A stretch of 64,000 bases of DNA from Saccharicrinis fermentans DSM 9555 = JCM 21142. GTDB lineage: Bacteria > Bacteroidota > Bacteroidia > Bacteroidales > Marinilabiliaceae. The stretch covers positions 4,275,980 through 4,339,979 of the forward strand of contig NZ_KI912107.1 in the NCBI RefSeq assembly GCF_000517085.1, written 5' to 3'. Below are positions 40,301 through 49,132 of the stretch, in pieces. The notes under the pieces were generated by a model, which saw only the letters and a program-made list of their open reading frames with translations, did not search any database and was not told the DNA's origin. The stretch's first letter is position 1; each line of letters begins with the position of its first letter. The position numbers were made by a program, and so were the translations under genes.

Positions 40301-40690
40301 AGGCAGATCGAGTTGAAAACAGGGGAGCTAGTTTCGTATTATTGGGGGCACGGTTCATCTTATGTTATGGCTAAGATGGATAATCTAAAATCGACGGTAA
40401 TCGATAATGACCCAATGCTAAAAGAATATCTCGACCAATTAGAAACTTTCGGTGAAATTAATATTTCAAACAAGTCTGACTTGACTGATCTCAACAACGA
40501 CATCAGGAATGCTTTGCCTGATGGTGCGTCAATTACCACCTACACTTATATTCCTTTGGTGGGTATGACCTCACAAACCGACCCTAATGGGCGAACAATA
40601 TATTACTGTTACGACGGTTTTGGCAGGCTAATAAACTTGCGCGACCAAGACTGGAACATCATAAAAAAAATAGAATATAATTATCACTAG
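37337..40690 (+). CDS. large secreted Rhs/YD-repeat-like protein, N-half type without core
   Basis: 1117 residues with signal peptide ending FAGITAQ. The start (SAAGIATYGTYPVNYSTGLP, then IEIPLYTIRAGDIEVPIKLS, SWVGLGWDLFYGGQITREV) resembles the N-terminal strands of SpvB/TcdB and Rhs shells. The end TSQTDPNGRTIYYCYDGFGR plus LINLRDQDWNIIKKIEYNY is a YD repeat. There is no Rhs core motif and no toxin domain, so it would need a partner to complete a shell. Paralogue of the 1132-residue protein at 51029. No core partner follows it; decayed DNA and IS66 do. Confidence 0.8.
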   Translation: MENKNIVLFFLIINIFAGITAQDDILEIKRHLEPIEPSAAGIATYGTYPVNYSTGLPSIEIPLYTIRAGDIEVPIKLSYHGGGIKVSQEASWVGLGWDLFYGGQITREVNGYPDEPSQNWSIPDINEVVDYLENVNSDDNLYLDNISGEKSPAYSFLRDVFHFNLAGYNGSFVYNNFGEKMQIPFGNYLFQKQSGNDIIVAPNGIRYLFNDDGVDRTSVYPIHAGIPEYISTWHVKEIIGQGTDDRISYVYQPDGSITTKTFGYSQGKSVMKYECSKYNILPKETLISFKKSVSNQMVKAQKPYQITFPNGRVTFILEQRKDIEAYSPISASAVPPLRRLKQILIENKIGNDYIPHHSFDFHYSYFYTSSPDSEQIDQLRLKLDSVSKLAYGSGDTEKEVTSFVYSGDYCPDKNSFSKDYWGYYNGVNNMSPIPGTVGFQSRYVDESSSKFGSLLQIIYPTGGRTVFEWESNRYGEEDPIVVEKNAQDVSMTTGYPEGLSCEDGDILLPIDSVVKFPGSDFYLFTARYSQSIDVTYSIQRKIDYNNQHNKYDQAEIEISDLTEGRTLISATREANDFTRTRTVNIIKGHKYYFRVSSNCHNIKSSIYFSYAGNDYFDDKYNYPIGGLRIKNIVNRDTNGAKINEQNFTYLIPNTNKSSGMLNNLRTLTFTSSRHDVRVEPDYSESDLDNPSVIPGCRLAVNTTILSHSNPISGLYSNCVNYQYVQVFNKDSEGNNTGYVNYEFDICKDKYIGEEYPIVSNSWKRGQLIRETIYKNNEGVYDSVKMISNYYSIDLRQNSKSSSFRLIKDGSVEGKCNGCSAFYTAYKHPVQFDYISGWKHLDSTVVTNIYEDGNLVVRNYSYYDNPNYSFPGRTKTIDSQGATKETIWKYPLDYTNGFAMLYEDDNANLSIMQDMVGKNMVDRPVEVVRKSGGSLKESLFYVFAKHNENINVRDIFKKDLQNSSINGDNQIQYPSLPELCVQYFFNGKTRQIELKTGELVSYYWGHGSSYVMAKMDNLKSTVIDNDPMLKEYLDQLETFGEINISNKSDLTDLNNDIRNALPDGASITTYTYIPLVGMTSQTDPNGRTIYYCYDGFGRLINLRDQDWNIIKKIEYNYH

Positions 40691-41089
40691 TGTCTATTAA
40701 GAATTATCTATGCAAAATATCTCCAAGAACTACTCGGTTTGTTGACTATAGAGTTGCAACAGAAATAGTAAGACATAGTTCTAAGTGCAAATTTTAGTGG
40801 GCAATCTATATTTAATTAAGTGTTAGGGTTTGTTAATAGTGCTTGGCTGTAAGACAGTTAGATAATATGTTTATTGATGTTGCATAAAAAATATTAATAT
40901 ATTATTGTTTTGTAGTTATGTTGTTTATCGTTTTTGAAGGTTATCATTTGACTCGCGAAAGTGATATTAGATTTGCTTGCCGATGCCTATAAATATCTTA
41001 TATAGGGTTAAGCTGTTTGGTTGGTAAGATGCAGTATCTTTTCTGAGGTAAATAAATGACAGGGTAGTAAGGTTTTTTAGGACATCTAC
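40691..41089. other. AT-rich region without genes
   Basis: About 400 bases after the Rhs-like gene. No frame, hairpin with T-run or repeat stands out. It may be the scar of lost downstream genes of this copy of the locus. Confidence 0.4.
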
Positions 41090-41511
41090 ATGAATGTGTA
41101 TAAGAAATATTTGTCAAGTATAGTAGATAGCTGCTTTAGCGACGTAGAATTAAAGCAACCTTATATCAAAGATTTAACAATCATAACCCTTTTTTTTAAG
41201 AATATCCTAAGCAGTTGGCAATTAGCAAGAAGGAGAGGTGTTGAAGTAAACACCATAATAAAAGCAAGCGAAAATGTACCTTGCTTGGTGTGAATGGATA
41301 GCGAAGCAGGAAAGACAGAAGAGTATTTTTCTAAATGAGGTTATGAATTTGCATTCAAGTTTAATCATTACATTTGAAAAAGCATGTGTTGATTATTCAC
41401 GTTATGAAGCATTTTTGAGAAACATATATGCTATGTGACCCTATTGAGTTTAATGCTTAATATAAGTCAAAGGAGGAATTTGATATTTCAGATGATGCCG
41501 ACTCTGGTGTG
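41090..41511 (+). pseudogene. decayed gene interrupted by the IS66 element
   Basis: Protein-like fragments in shifting frames: MNVYKKYLSSIVDSCFSDVE from 41090, YEFAFKFNHYI near 41342, TFEKACVDYSRYEAFLRNIY near 41369, then YKSKEEFDISDDADSGVAKG running into the IS66 target site and ending after the element as EEVVLY and TAG (44170-44181). Stops and frameshifts show that the gene was already broken. I cannot name its family. Confidence 0.5.
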
Positions 41512-41519
41512 GCAAAAGG
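41512..41519. repeat. IS66 target-site duplication, left copy
   Basis: GCAAAAGG, identical to 44162-44169 on the other side of the element. Eight bases is the usual IS66 duplication. Confidence 0.93.
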
Positions 41520-41632
41520 GTAAATATGCGGTCTGCTACATATTGCAAAGTAAAAAAATGCTCCAATCCGGATGTCGATTGGAGCGTTGGAAATCTCTAA
41601 GTTTTACTGGAATCTTTTGGAATTAATCGAAA

Positions 41633-43312
41633 TTAGTGGGTGTTTTTTGGAATATTCTGACAACTATTAGACTTTTTCCAATTGTGCGGCAAAAGATCAG
41701 CCAAGTCTAAATCATAATTGCTGTTGTATAACGCAATCTTAGAAAATACATCTGTAAGCCATTCGCGAGGATTTACATCACTGGCTTTGCAGCATCCCAG
41801 TAGTGAGTACATAATTGCTGCATTTTCTGCGGCATCATGGTTGCCACAAAACAGATAGCCTTTTCTTCCAACAGCTACCGGCCTAATTGCATTTTCAGCT
41901 CCGTTGTTGTCAGGCAGATATCGGCCATCAAGATGATAGCGAGACAGACGTAAGAAAAGATTGTATGTATAAGCCAGCGCCTTACTCATCTTTCCTCCTT
42001 GTAGCGCTTTGGGGTAATAGCCTTCGATCCATTTTTCAAAAGCACGCATGATTGGATAAGCCAAGCGCTTTCGTAGTTCAGCTCTTTGCTTGTAATTCAT
42101 GTTCTGATCGGTGGCCATTTGCTCAACTTGATAGATTTTAGCAATTTGTGCCAATGCGTATTCAGCCCCCGTTTTGTCTTCTTTTAGACTTTCGGAGAAT
42201 TTCCTGCGCGCATGAGCCCAACAACCCAGAAGCAAAACACCTTTCTTTTGCTCATAGATTGAATATGCCTGATATCCATCGGTTTGAAGAGCTCCCTGAA
42301 AATCCTTTAATAAAGGAAGTATCACTTTTTGTGCTCGGGAGCCTTTGTCGTAGTGAAAGAAAACCAAGTTATTCATTACTGATCGAACCATCCACAGATA
42401 AGCCTTTTGTGCTTTGTGCTTTTCGTTGCTAATAACCGAAATGGTACTTTCGTCAACCTGAATATAATCAGATTTTAGAACAATTTCTTTTAAACGTGCA
42501 TAAAGAGCTCTTAGTAAATCACAGCTTCCTTGAAACCAACCATTAATGGTGGATGCAGGTAATTTTATACCAATCATTTTGAACATGGCCATTTGGCGAT
42601 TAAAAGGCTGGTGGAAATAATATTTATTCATCATCAGCTCGCTCAATAAAGAAGGCCCTGCATTGCTGCGTGGCAAAGGCAATAATGGCATTGAACCAAT
42701 ACGGATAGCTGATGCTTCTTCGGTGTTTTGATCTGTAGCAATATCCGGTGATACTGATTCTTGCTTTACTGCATATTTAGGACGTTCTATACGACGTACA
42801 TATACCTCTCCGGGCTTGTGTTCGAGTATTTCTGTTACTTCTTCGCCAATACGCACCCAGTTATCTTGTTTACCTTCCGGTTCAATAACTTCTACCTCTC
42901 GTCTAAGGTGGTCAGGAAGTGGTTGACGAACTGGCCTCTGCTTGTTTTTTACAGGCTTGCGGCGCTCATATTCGATAAGCTCTTTTTCTGCGTTTTCAAT
43001 GATAGCTTTCTCTTCTGCAACGACCTCCAGTCCGTCCCAATCGATCTTTCGTTGATCGGGATCTTCGGCAATATGCTTTTCACTAGAATTGCCAAAAAAC
43101 TTATGGCGAAACCAAGCAAGCTGGTCGATCAGCTTTTTAATTTGCTGCTCTTTTTTAGCGACTATAGCCTCTAATTTTTTGTTTTTAGCTTCCAAAGTGT
43201 CCAGAACCCTATTGTCATTTTTTCGCAAGCGGGAAAGCTCCTGAAACATCTCGTCACGTTCCTGGAGAAGCTCCTGTATTAACACATCTTTATTGCTTGA
43301 AAAATCGCTCAT
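41633..43312 (-). CDS. tnpC: IS66-family transposase TnpC
   Basis: 559 residues. N-terminal coiled coil (RDEMFQELSRLRKND ... LEAKNKKLEAIVAKKEQQIK), zinc-finger-like/IS66 N-domain (LAWFRHKFFGNSSEKHIAED), then the DDE domain: DYIQVDESTISV, FQGALQTDGYQAYSIYEQ and NGAENAIRPVAVGRKGYLFC, and the C-terminal IS66 domain. Full length, no stops. Third gene of the element. Confidence 0.95.
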   Translation of the reverse strand: MSDFSSNKDVLIQELLQERDEMFQELSRLRKNDNRVLDTLEAKNKKLEAIVAKKEQQIKKLIDQLAWFRHKFFGNSSEKHIAEDPDQRKIDWDGLEVVAEEKAIIENAEKELIEYERRKPVKNKQRPVRQPLPDHLRREVEVIEPEGKQDNWVRIGEEVTEILEHKPGEVYVRRIERPKYAVKQESVSPDIATDQNTEEASAIRIGSMPLLPLPRSNAGPSLLSELMMNKYYFHQPFNRQMAMFKMIGIKLPASTINGWFQGSCDLLRALYARLKEIVLKSDYIQVDESTISVISNEKHKAQKAYLWMVRSVMNNLVFFHYDKGSRAQKVILPLLKDFQGALQTDGYQAYSIYEQKKGVLLLGCWAHARRKFSESLKEDKTGAEYALAQIAKIYQVEQMATDQNMNYKQRAELRKRLAYPIMRAFEKWIEGYYPKALQGGKMSKALAYTYNLFLRLSRYHLDGRYLPDNNGAENAIRPVAVGRKGYLFCGNHDAAENAAIMYSLLGCCKASDVNPREWLTDVFSKIALYNSNYDLDLADLLPHNWKKSNSCQNIPKNTH

Positions 43313-43414
43313 TTATCACTGCTTAATTACGAGCTTAAAGATAGTAAAATCAAGGCTTATAGCCAATTTTATCGATCTAAAAATCCTAAAAAATTGCTTC
43401 TTTTTGTCACCTCT

Positions 43415-43741
43415 TTAAAAGCCTTTTTTTGGCTTCACATTCTGTACAATCAACATTAAATCGTGCCAACTTATAATGTGAGATGTGAGGCTTTCATCAA
43501 ATGCAGGAAGTTTGAAAACACCACTGTCGAGCTTCTTATGGTAAATTACCAACCCGCCGTGTTCTAGATGAAGTATTTTCATGGTGGTCAGCCTACGGTT
43601 GACAAATATAAAAACTTCACCGTCCTGAACATTACGCTTCATTAAGGAGCTTACAATGCCGCTGAGTGTGTAAAAGCTTTTACGCATATCCACTGGTGCC
43701 GGATATAGAAAGTATTTAAGTTTATCGTGTAAATGAAACAT
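43415..43741 (-). CDS. tnpB: IS66-family accessory protein TnpB
   Basis: 108 residues, family length. KYFLYPAPVDMRKSFYTLSG and VFIFVNRRLTTMKILHLEHG are the TnpB/Orf2 signatures. Needed for transposition by IS66 elements. Starts 5 bases after tnpA. Confidence 0.94.
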   Translation of the reverse strand: MFHLHDKLKYFLYPAPVDMRKSFYTLSGIVSSLMKRNVQDGEVFIFVNRRLTTMKILHLEHGGLVIYHKKLDSGVFKLPAFDESLTSHIISWHDLMLIVQNVKPKKGF

Positions 43742-43746
43742 CAGAC

Positions 43747-44097
43747 TTAATCAAATAAGTGAACAATTGTTTTTAATACTTGCGTGTTTATATTATCCCT
43801 TAGTAGCATCTTGGTGCCATTGGGAAATACGAATTCAATGGGAGCATCATTGTTTAAAGTAGGCTTACTCTTGATGATAGATGGACTCGATTGGTTATTC
43901 GTCGTTAACGGATTACTGTCAAATTCTAGTGGAACAAAGCTATCTGGCTCATGTGCTAATGCCTCTTCCAATTTATTTCGCCAATAGTAAAAAGTGGAAG
44001 GAGCCAAATCTTGGTTGGTACAGAAATCTTTTATGTTCAAACCTGATTCCTGGTAATCCTTATACAAACGCTTAAATGTTGTTAATGTCATTCTCAT
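43747..44097 (-). CDS. tnpA: IS66-family protein TnpA (Orf1)
   Basis: 116 residues. A helix-turn-helix start (TFKRLYKDYQESGLNIKDFC, then APSTFYYWRNKLEEA) and the C-terminal FVFPNGTKMLLRDNINTQVL typical of IS66 Orf1 in Bacteroidota. First gene of the element, 64 bases inside the right inverted repeat's outer end. Confidence 0.88.
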   Translation of the reverse strand: MRMTLTTFKRLYKDYQESGLNIKDFCTNQDLAPSTFYYWRNKLEEALAHEPDSFVPLEFDSNPLTTNNQSSPSIIKSKPTLNNDAPIEFVFPNGTKMLLRDNINTQVLKTIVHLFD

Positions 44098-44161
44098 TTT
44101 TTGCCATCAAAGAAACAGCTCTAGTATGAAGGTCGCAATATGTGAAAGACCGAAGACTTAC

Positions 44162-44169
44162 GCAAAAGG
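44162..44169. repeat. IS66 target-site duplication, right copy
   Basis: GCAAAAGG, identical to 41512-41519. Confidence 0.93.
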
Positions 44170-45140
44170 TGAAGAAGTAGTTCTTTATTAGGGAAAGAAC
44201 AAAGCGCAGGAACAAAAGGTAAGACGGAGTGCTTAGGGAACAAAGAAAACGCAGATGAAATAAAGATGTGGGAGACAATGTTGGCCGACTTATTAATTAC
44301 GTTTGTAAAGAGCAAAGTTGGGTCTGTTAAAAAACATGGTGTCTACCATAAGGTGGCAACTGATGAGTTACATCAACAAATATGTTTTTATTGATAATTC
44401 TGAAATAATATAATTTCAAAATTATGGACAGAGTTGAGTTTACAGTGTCTAACAATGTAAAATATTATTATATATTTTCATAATACAAATCATCTAATTT
44501 AAAGTTGTTTAGTTAGTCTATGAGATGATTAATTTGGTTTATTTATGTTTTTTAACTTTATTTGTACTGAATCAAATAATCAATTATATTATCACAATAA
44601 ACTTTTATTTTTTACTAATCAAACTTAACTGAAAACCACACTTTAATCCAATGATACTTCTATACTTGAATATCTTTTGTAACTTTTCTAACCGATTATA
44701 TTTTTCATTCACTTCAAGCTTGTTATATAAACGATTCTCTTGTTTTAACTTAAAGGCTGAACGAATATGTTCTATGTAATTACTGAATCGATTTTTTACA
44801 AAAAAATACCTATACTGTTAGGAAGTATTTTTGTATTATGTTTTTGATCTATATGCAAACTAATATACAATAATCTTGGAGCTATAATTTTAAGCGAAGG
44901 CTGTACGCCAGAGACCATTGTATTTGACTTGACTATTTTAAAAGTAGGGATGAGATACATTTTACGGATATTGTTCCTTCATGATCAAGTGATTGCTGTT
45001 GTCCAACTCTTGATTATAAATAAAAAATAGAGTATATAAAGACGGAATGTCAGGAGCTAATACTTAAGGGATATGCGATCATGATTGCAAATTGTACCGA
45101 TTAAATACTTACTTAAATATTAATTCGTATAAATATAAAT
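44170..45140. other. AT-rich region without genes between IS66 and a fibre gene
   Basis: The first dozen bases finish the decayed gene cut by IS66 (EEVVLY then TAG). After that there is no credible frame; many runs of A and T. Nothing recognisable as RNA gene or mobile-element end was seen. Confidence 0.45.
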
Positions 45141-46238
45141 ATGAGAAGAATATTAACACTCTTGGTGTTTGGAGTTATAGGCTCCTCAGTTTTGGGACAG
45201 ACCAATATAAAAGATGAGAACAATACTACTACTCCCATTTATATTAAGAATGAAAATGTTGGAATTGGTATTTCTGATCCTATTGCCAAATTTGAGATTT
45301 ATAATTCATTATCAGCAGCTGGTGTGCCAGGCTTTGTTTTAAATAACACATATGCAAATAAAGGTTCAGAACCTGAAGATAATAGACCTTTTGTTATTAG
45401 AAGGTTTCATTATGATAGTGAATCATTGAGAACGTATCTTCAAGATGCTAAACTTCACTTCTTATATCAAAATGATGAGTCCGTTGGCTGTATTGAGTTT
45501 CGGATTAAAAATACCGATACTGAATATGGTGGTGGAGCAAAGGCTAATGATTTGGCAATATTAAAATTGGTCTCTAATAGTGTAGGAGGACATTTAGCAT
45601 TTGCAGGCGGTGTACGCATGAAAGGTTCTTTCTCACCCGATGAGGCGTACTATAAAAATGATAATTATATCTCTTTTGGAGACCCGGGAACTTCAGAAGA
45701 TTTTATAGGTTATAAATCGAATACATTCTATTTTAAAGACTGTATTGGAGGTGGGGATAAATCTGACCCAAGTATTGTTGTTGGTGGGAATATAACTTCT
45801 GAGAAGGGGATTTATGCTTCAAGCCTCGAAATCGCAGGAATCGTCCGGGCAGAAGAAATTCTTGTTGAAGCCAACGGTCAAACCGCCGACTTTGTATTCT
45901 CCGACTCCTATCAACTCCGCAACCTCTCCGAATTGGAAAACTACATACTTACCCATAAACACTTACCGGATATTCCAAGTGCCACAGAAATGGAAGAACA
46001 AGGTGTGAATTTGGTGGAGATGAATAAGCTGCTGTTACAGAAGGTAGAGGAGTTGACTTTGTACCAAATTGCAAAAAATAAAGAGGTTCGTGAGTTGAAG
46101 GATGCTAGGAATAAAGAGAAAAAGGAGCGGGAGAAGTTGGAGAATGAACTGGTAATTCAAGGTGAAAAGCTAAACGAATTGGACGCACTGATTAAAAGAC
46201 TTATTACTAATTCTACTTTAACAGATTTATTGCTTTGA
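45141..46238 (+). CDS. secreted fibre-like protein with FVF/HKHLPDIP module, C-terminus altered by IS701-like insertion
   Basis: 365 residues. Signal peptide ending SSVLGQ, a repeat NVGIGISDPIAKFEIYN, an unrelated middle, then the module EEILVEANGQTADFVFSDSY, HKHLPDIPSATEMEEQGVNL, MNKLLLQKVEELTLYQI and a coiled coil. The last nine residues NSTLTDLLL are encoded by the left end of the IS701-like element. Before insertion the frame would have read ...KRLITK and stopped (AAG TAA at the right flank), giving 357 residues. Confidence 0.78.
   Translation: MRRILTLLVFGVIGSSVLGQTNIKDENNTTTPIYIKNENVGIGISDPIAKFEIYNSLSAAGVPGFVLNNTYANKGSEPEDNRPFVIRRFHYDSESLRTYLQDAKLHFLYQNDESVGCIEFRIKNTDTEYGGGAKANDLAILKLVSNSVGGHLAFAGGVRMKGSFSPDEAYYKNDNYISFGDPGTSEDFIGYKSNTFYFKDCIGGGDKSDPSIVVGGNITSEKGIYASSLEIAGIVRAEEILVEANGQTADFVFSDSYQLRNLSELENYILTHKHLPDIPSATEMEEQGVNLVEMNKLLLQKVEELTLYQIAKNKEVRELKDARNKEKKEREKLENELVIQGEKLNELDALIKRLITNSTLTDLLL
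46207..46210. repeat. IS701-like target-site duplication, left copy
   Basis: CTAA, repeated at 47732-47735; four bases of the YTAR type expected for IS701 elements. Confidence 0.8.
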
Positions 46239-47731
46239 ATAACAGAGGTCTATGTCACGCTGTCGCTTTTCATGTCGCTGCTGCAGTTTTTCCAGCATCC
46301 GTTCATCGGTCATTTCACGATAAAATTTGTATACCATAAAATCCATAATGTCTCTTGCCGACAACAATGGGACTTCGTCTTGATTCAATAGTTTTTCTTT
46401 CAGCATAAAGCTGCCCACCATTAAGTTGAGGGCTACTTGGTGATGCCATGACAGCCATTTGCGGGTTTGGAACTGATCCAAGCCTACTATCTGTTTTTGC
46501 TCTTTGAAGCTATGCTCAATGAAAAAGCGTTGTGCCTGCATGTATGCCAGCGCCTGATGCGTGTATTGAGCAAGTTCTGCGTTAGTGAACGAATATTTTA
46601 TTTCTACTCCCTGCTTTGTCTTTCTTTTCGAAATGACCAGCAACCGTTTCTCAACAATGTTCTGAACCTTATCCCAAATGTAAACTGTCTTAAAATGGAA
46701 CAATCCCTTCAGCTTTCCCTTGGCAGAATCACGAATGTCAAGCTTTTTCCAGTCCTTGTTTGTAAGCGTTTCTATATATTCGTTAGCGTTTACCGATGGG
46801 GTGCTTGCCTTCGGCCTTTTGGGTGGGCGCCCACGATTGCTCTTTCGCTCTGGAATATGTAGTTCTGGTTTTTCAAGGTGGATTTTTTGATCGCTATGAA
46901 TGTCAAGCATGTACACCAAACCCATATCCTCAACCGAACGGGTAAACGCAAGGTCATTGCCATAAAGTCCATCCCCCCCAACGTAATCGAACTCGATACC
47001 CATTTCCAGTTGGTGCTTCACAATATCTGTAGCCAGCTCCGGTTTTGTCTTGAAAACCCTGTCCTCTTTGGGGATGCCAGCAGTTTCACACCTGGCGTTG
47101 TTAGTACACCATGACCTTGGAAGGTACAGTCTCGTGTCGACCAACGCTGCATATTTGTCCGTGCACAAGCAACCAAAAACTGCAACCTGCGAGTTTGCAG
47201 TCTTCCCAACGTTCCCGCAATACTGGTGATCAACACCAATGCTTTTGTCACCTTTTTTCACCCATCCGCTTTCGTCTATGAGTAATCCTTTTAATTTTGG
47301 TTTGGGAGTGATTGGTCTACCTGATTTGCTATTTGGTCGATGACAGCTCTTGCATCCCAATTGGATTCGGTGATAAAATGCTGCATCTTATGGTAGTCTG
47401 CGTTTAATGTCTCAGTGATGCGTTCGATGTTTTTCAAATCGCTTAAAGCTAGACCTTCGACGTATTGAGTAGCTTTGTCGAAGTTGGATTTTGTTCTATT
47501 TTTAAAATGGTGCTGAAATTCAGATAAATACACTTCAAGTCGGTTGTTGACCGCTAGCAGTGTTTTACCATTATTCGTATATTTTTTTAAGTTTTTCGCC
47601 CGTTACCCATTGCAAACTTGAGTTTTGTTCTTTGTTTCAATTGCAATATACTAATTTACTGTTTATTACGAAAGAAAAACAATACTAAATTATCGTTTTT
47701 TCAGTGATCATTTTAATCTGTTAAAGTAGAA
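46211..47731 (-). mobile_element. complete IS701-like insertion sequence (1521 bp)
   Basis: Perfect 17-bp terminal inverted repeats TTCTACTTTAACAGATT (46211-46227 and, inverted, 47715-47731). Flanked by CTAA on both sides. Carries one transposase gene on the minus strand whose frame is split by a -1 shift. The element sits in the last codons of a fibre-protein gene. Confidence 0.9.
46227..47533 (-). CDS. IS701-like DDE transposase, two frames joined by a probable -1 frameshift
   Basis: The N-terminal part (47533 to about 47300) reads MYLSEFQHHFKNRTK to NWDARAVIDQIANQVDQSLP; the rest in the -1 frame to 46227 has LLIDESGWVKKGDKSIGVDH, QYCGNVGKTANSQVAVFGCL, YVGGDGLYGND and EHSFKEQKQIVGLDQFQTRK, clear IS701-type signatures. 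The join falls on C CCA AAC (47306-47300), a textbook slippery heptamer; read that way the product is 435 residues, full length for the family. A simple frameshift mutation is the alternative. Confidence 0.85.
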
Positions 47732-47735
47732 CTAA
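47732..47735. repeat. IS701-like target-site duplication, right copy
   Basis: CTAA, identical to 46207-46210. The bases after it (GTAA) restore the AAG TAA end of the interrupted fibre gene. Confidence 0.8.
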
Positions 47736-47911
47736 GTAAGAAGTTGAAATAGATTTTAAATGTTTAGGTGAAATACATTGATCAAACCATATTGCTATTC
47801 TTGTGCAATTCTGGCGAATTTTTTATTCGCATCAAGTATATGATACAAAAAAGAGTGTTTAATTGTGATGAATCAGTCGTGTAAGTGTTTGGTGCTTATT
47901 TAATAATGATT

Positions 47912-49132
47912 ATGATGAAAAAAATTAGCCTATTTGGTGTAATGATCTTATTGAATCTTAGTGTATGGGGGCAGCAGGAAAAATTAAATGGACTTGTTCA
48001 AATTGAAATGGCCAATTCAATTGATAATAGCTCGCCTGGGATTACAGTAAGATTAAATGATGATTTTTTATATGATGGTAAATATCTAAATAATTATGGT
48101 TTTGGTTTTCATGATTTTAGAGATAACAGCAGTGCGTTAAATGGAAGAAATGCCTATCTGTCAGGTTTTTTCGGTATTGATTTTTTTACAGAATGTAAGA
48201 ATAGGTTACGAGTTAATACAAATGGAAATATTGGAATAGGAACAGTTAACCCATCTGAACGATTAGATATTGTTGGAAATTTGAAAACAAAAAGAGTGGC
48301 CCTGTTTGAATGGTTTAATTCTAGTTTAGGTCATACTAATTCATCTGTTGCTTTAAATGGAATTCGTCAAAATGGTGTTTGGAAACTATATGGGGATGGG
48401 GCTCGATCGTCTATCGGATTAATCAACATGGATATCTTCTCTAACATTCGTTTTATTTCTCATCATGATGATACCTATAAAGGTGGCAAAACAATGACCG
48501 ACAAAGAACTTATTGACAGAAATACTAAAATGATTATTGACGCAGGCGGTAATGTTGGTATTGGGACTAATAATCCCATAGCTAAGTTTGAAGTTAATGG
48601 AGATATTGCAATGTCTCGAACCTATAGATTCAAGTTTCTAGAGAAAGAAAATGGTGATGATCGAGCGTATATCCGTTCATCCGATGGTGAGAATGGCGAA
48701 GCTTTTAATTCGTTAATTTTCGCAGCAGGAGCTGGTATAGAGCGATTATTTATAAATGGAAACACTGGGAAAATCGGAATTGGTAAAAATCAACCAGAAT
48801 ATGAACTCGATGTTGCCGGAACCATTCGGGCAGAAGAAATTCTTGTTGAAGCCAACGGGCAAACGGCCGACTTTGTATTCTCCGACTCCTATCAACTTCG
48901 CAACCTCTCCGAAGTAGAAAACTACATCTTAATTCACAAACACTTACCAGATATCCCAAGTGCCACCGAAATGGAGGAACAAGGTGTGAATTTGGCAGAG
49001 ATGAATAAGTTGTTGTTGCAGAAGGTGGAGGAGTTGACTTTACACTTAATTGAGAAAGATAAAGAGTTGCAAAATGTCAAAGAAGATCTTCAAAAAATCA
49101 AACAAATTATAACATCAAACAACATAAAATGA
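47912..49132 (+). CDS. secreted fibre-like protein with three fibre repeats and FVF/HKHLPDIP module
   Basis: 406 residues from ATG 47912 (47915 equally possible; a GTG at 47885 is unlikely). Signal peptide ending LSVWGQ. Fibre repeats NGNIGIGTVNPSERLDIVGN, GNVGIGTNNPIAKFEVNGDI, GKIGIGKNQPEYELDVAGTI, then the module EEILVEANGQTADFVFSDSY, HKHLPDIPSATEMEEQGVNL, LLLQKVEELTLHLI and a coiled coil. The stop overlaps the next start (ATGA), so the two genes are translationally coupled. Confidence 0.8.
   Translation: MMKKISLFGVMILLNLSVWGQQEKLNGLVQIEMANSIDNSSPGITVRLNDDFLYDGKYLNNYGFGFHDFRDNSSALNGRNAYLSGFFGIDFFTECKNRLRVNTNGNIGIGTVNPSERLDIVGNLKTKRVALFEWFNSSLGHTNSSVALNGIRQNGVWKLYGDGARSSIGLINMDIFSNIRFISHHDDTYKGGKTMTDKELIDRNTKMIIDAGGNVGIGTNNPIAKFEVNGDIAMSRTYRFKFLEKENGDDRAYIRSSDGENGEAFNSLIFAAGAGIERLFINGNTGKIGIGKNQPEYELDVAGTIRAEEILVEANGQTADFVFSDSYQLRNLSEVENYILIHKHLPDIPSATEMEEQGVNLAEMNKLLLQKVEELTLHLIEKDKELQNVKEDLQKIKQIITSNNIK

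Larger units (their letters stand above)
41520..44161 (-). mobile_element. complete IS66-family insertion sequence (2642 bp)
   Basis: Ends are imperfect 27-bp inverted repeats (21 of 27 positions match) starting GTAA, as in IS66 elements; both contain ACATATTGC at the inner end. Left repeat 41520-41546, right repeat 44135-44161. Flanked by an exact 8-bp duplication GCAAAAGG. Contains the classic three genes tnpA, tnpB and tnpC on the minus strand, all intact, so the element may still move. Confidence 0.93.

Noticed and set aside
47291-47360. Separate start codon for the larger IS701 transposase frame at 47360
   Set aside because: The residues from this ATG up to the slippery site (MGCKSCHRPN...) are the out-of-frame reading of the conserved N-terminal part; a frameshift join explains the gene better.
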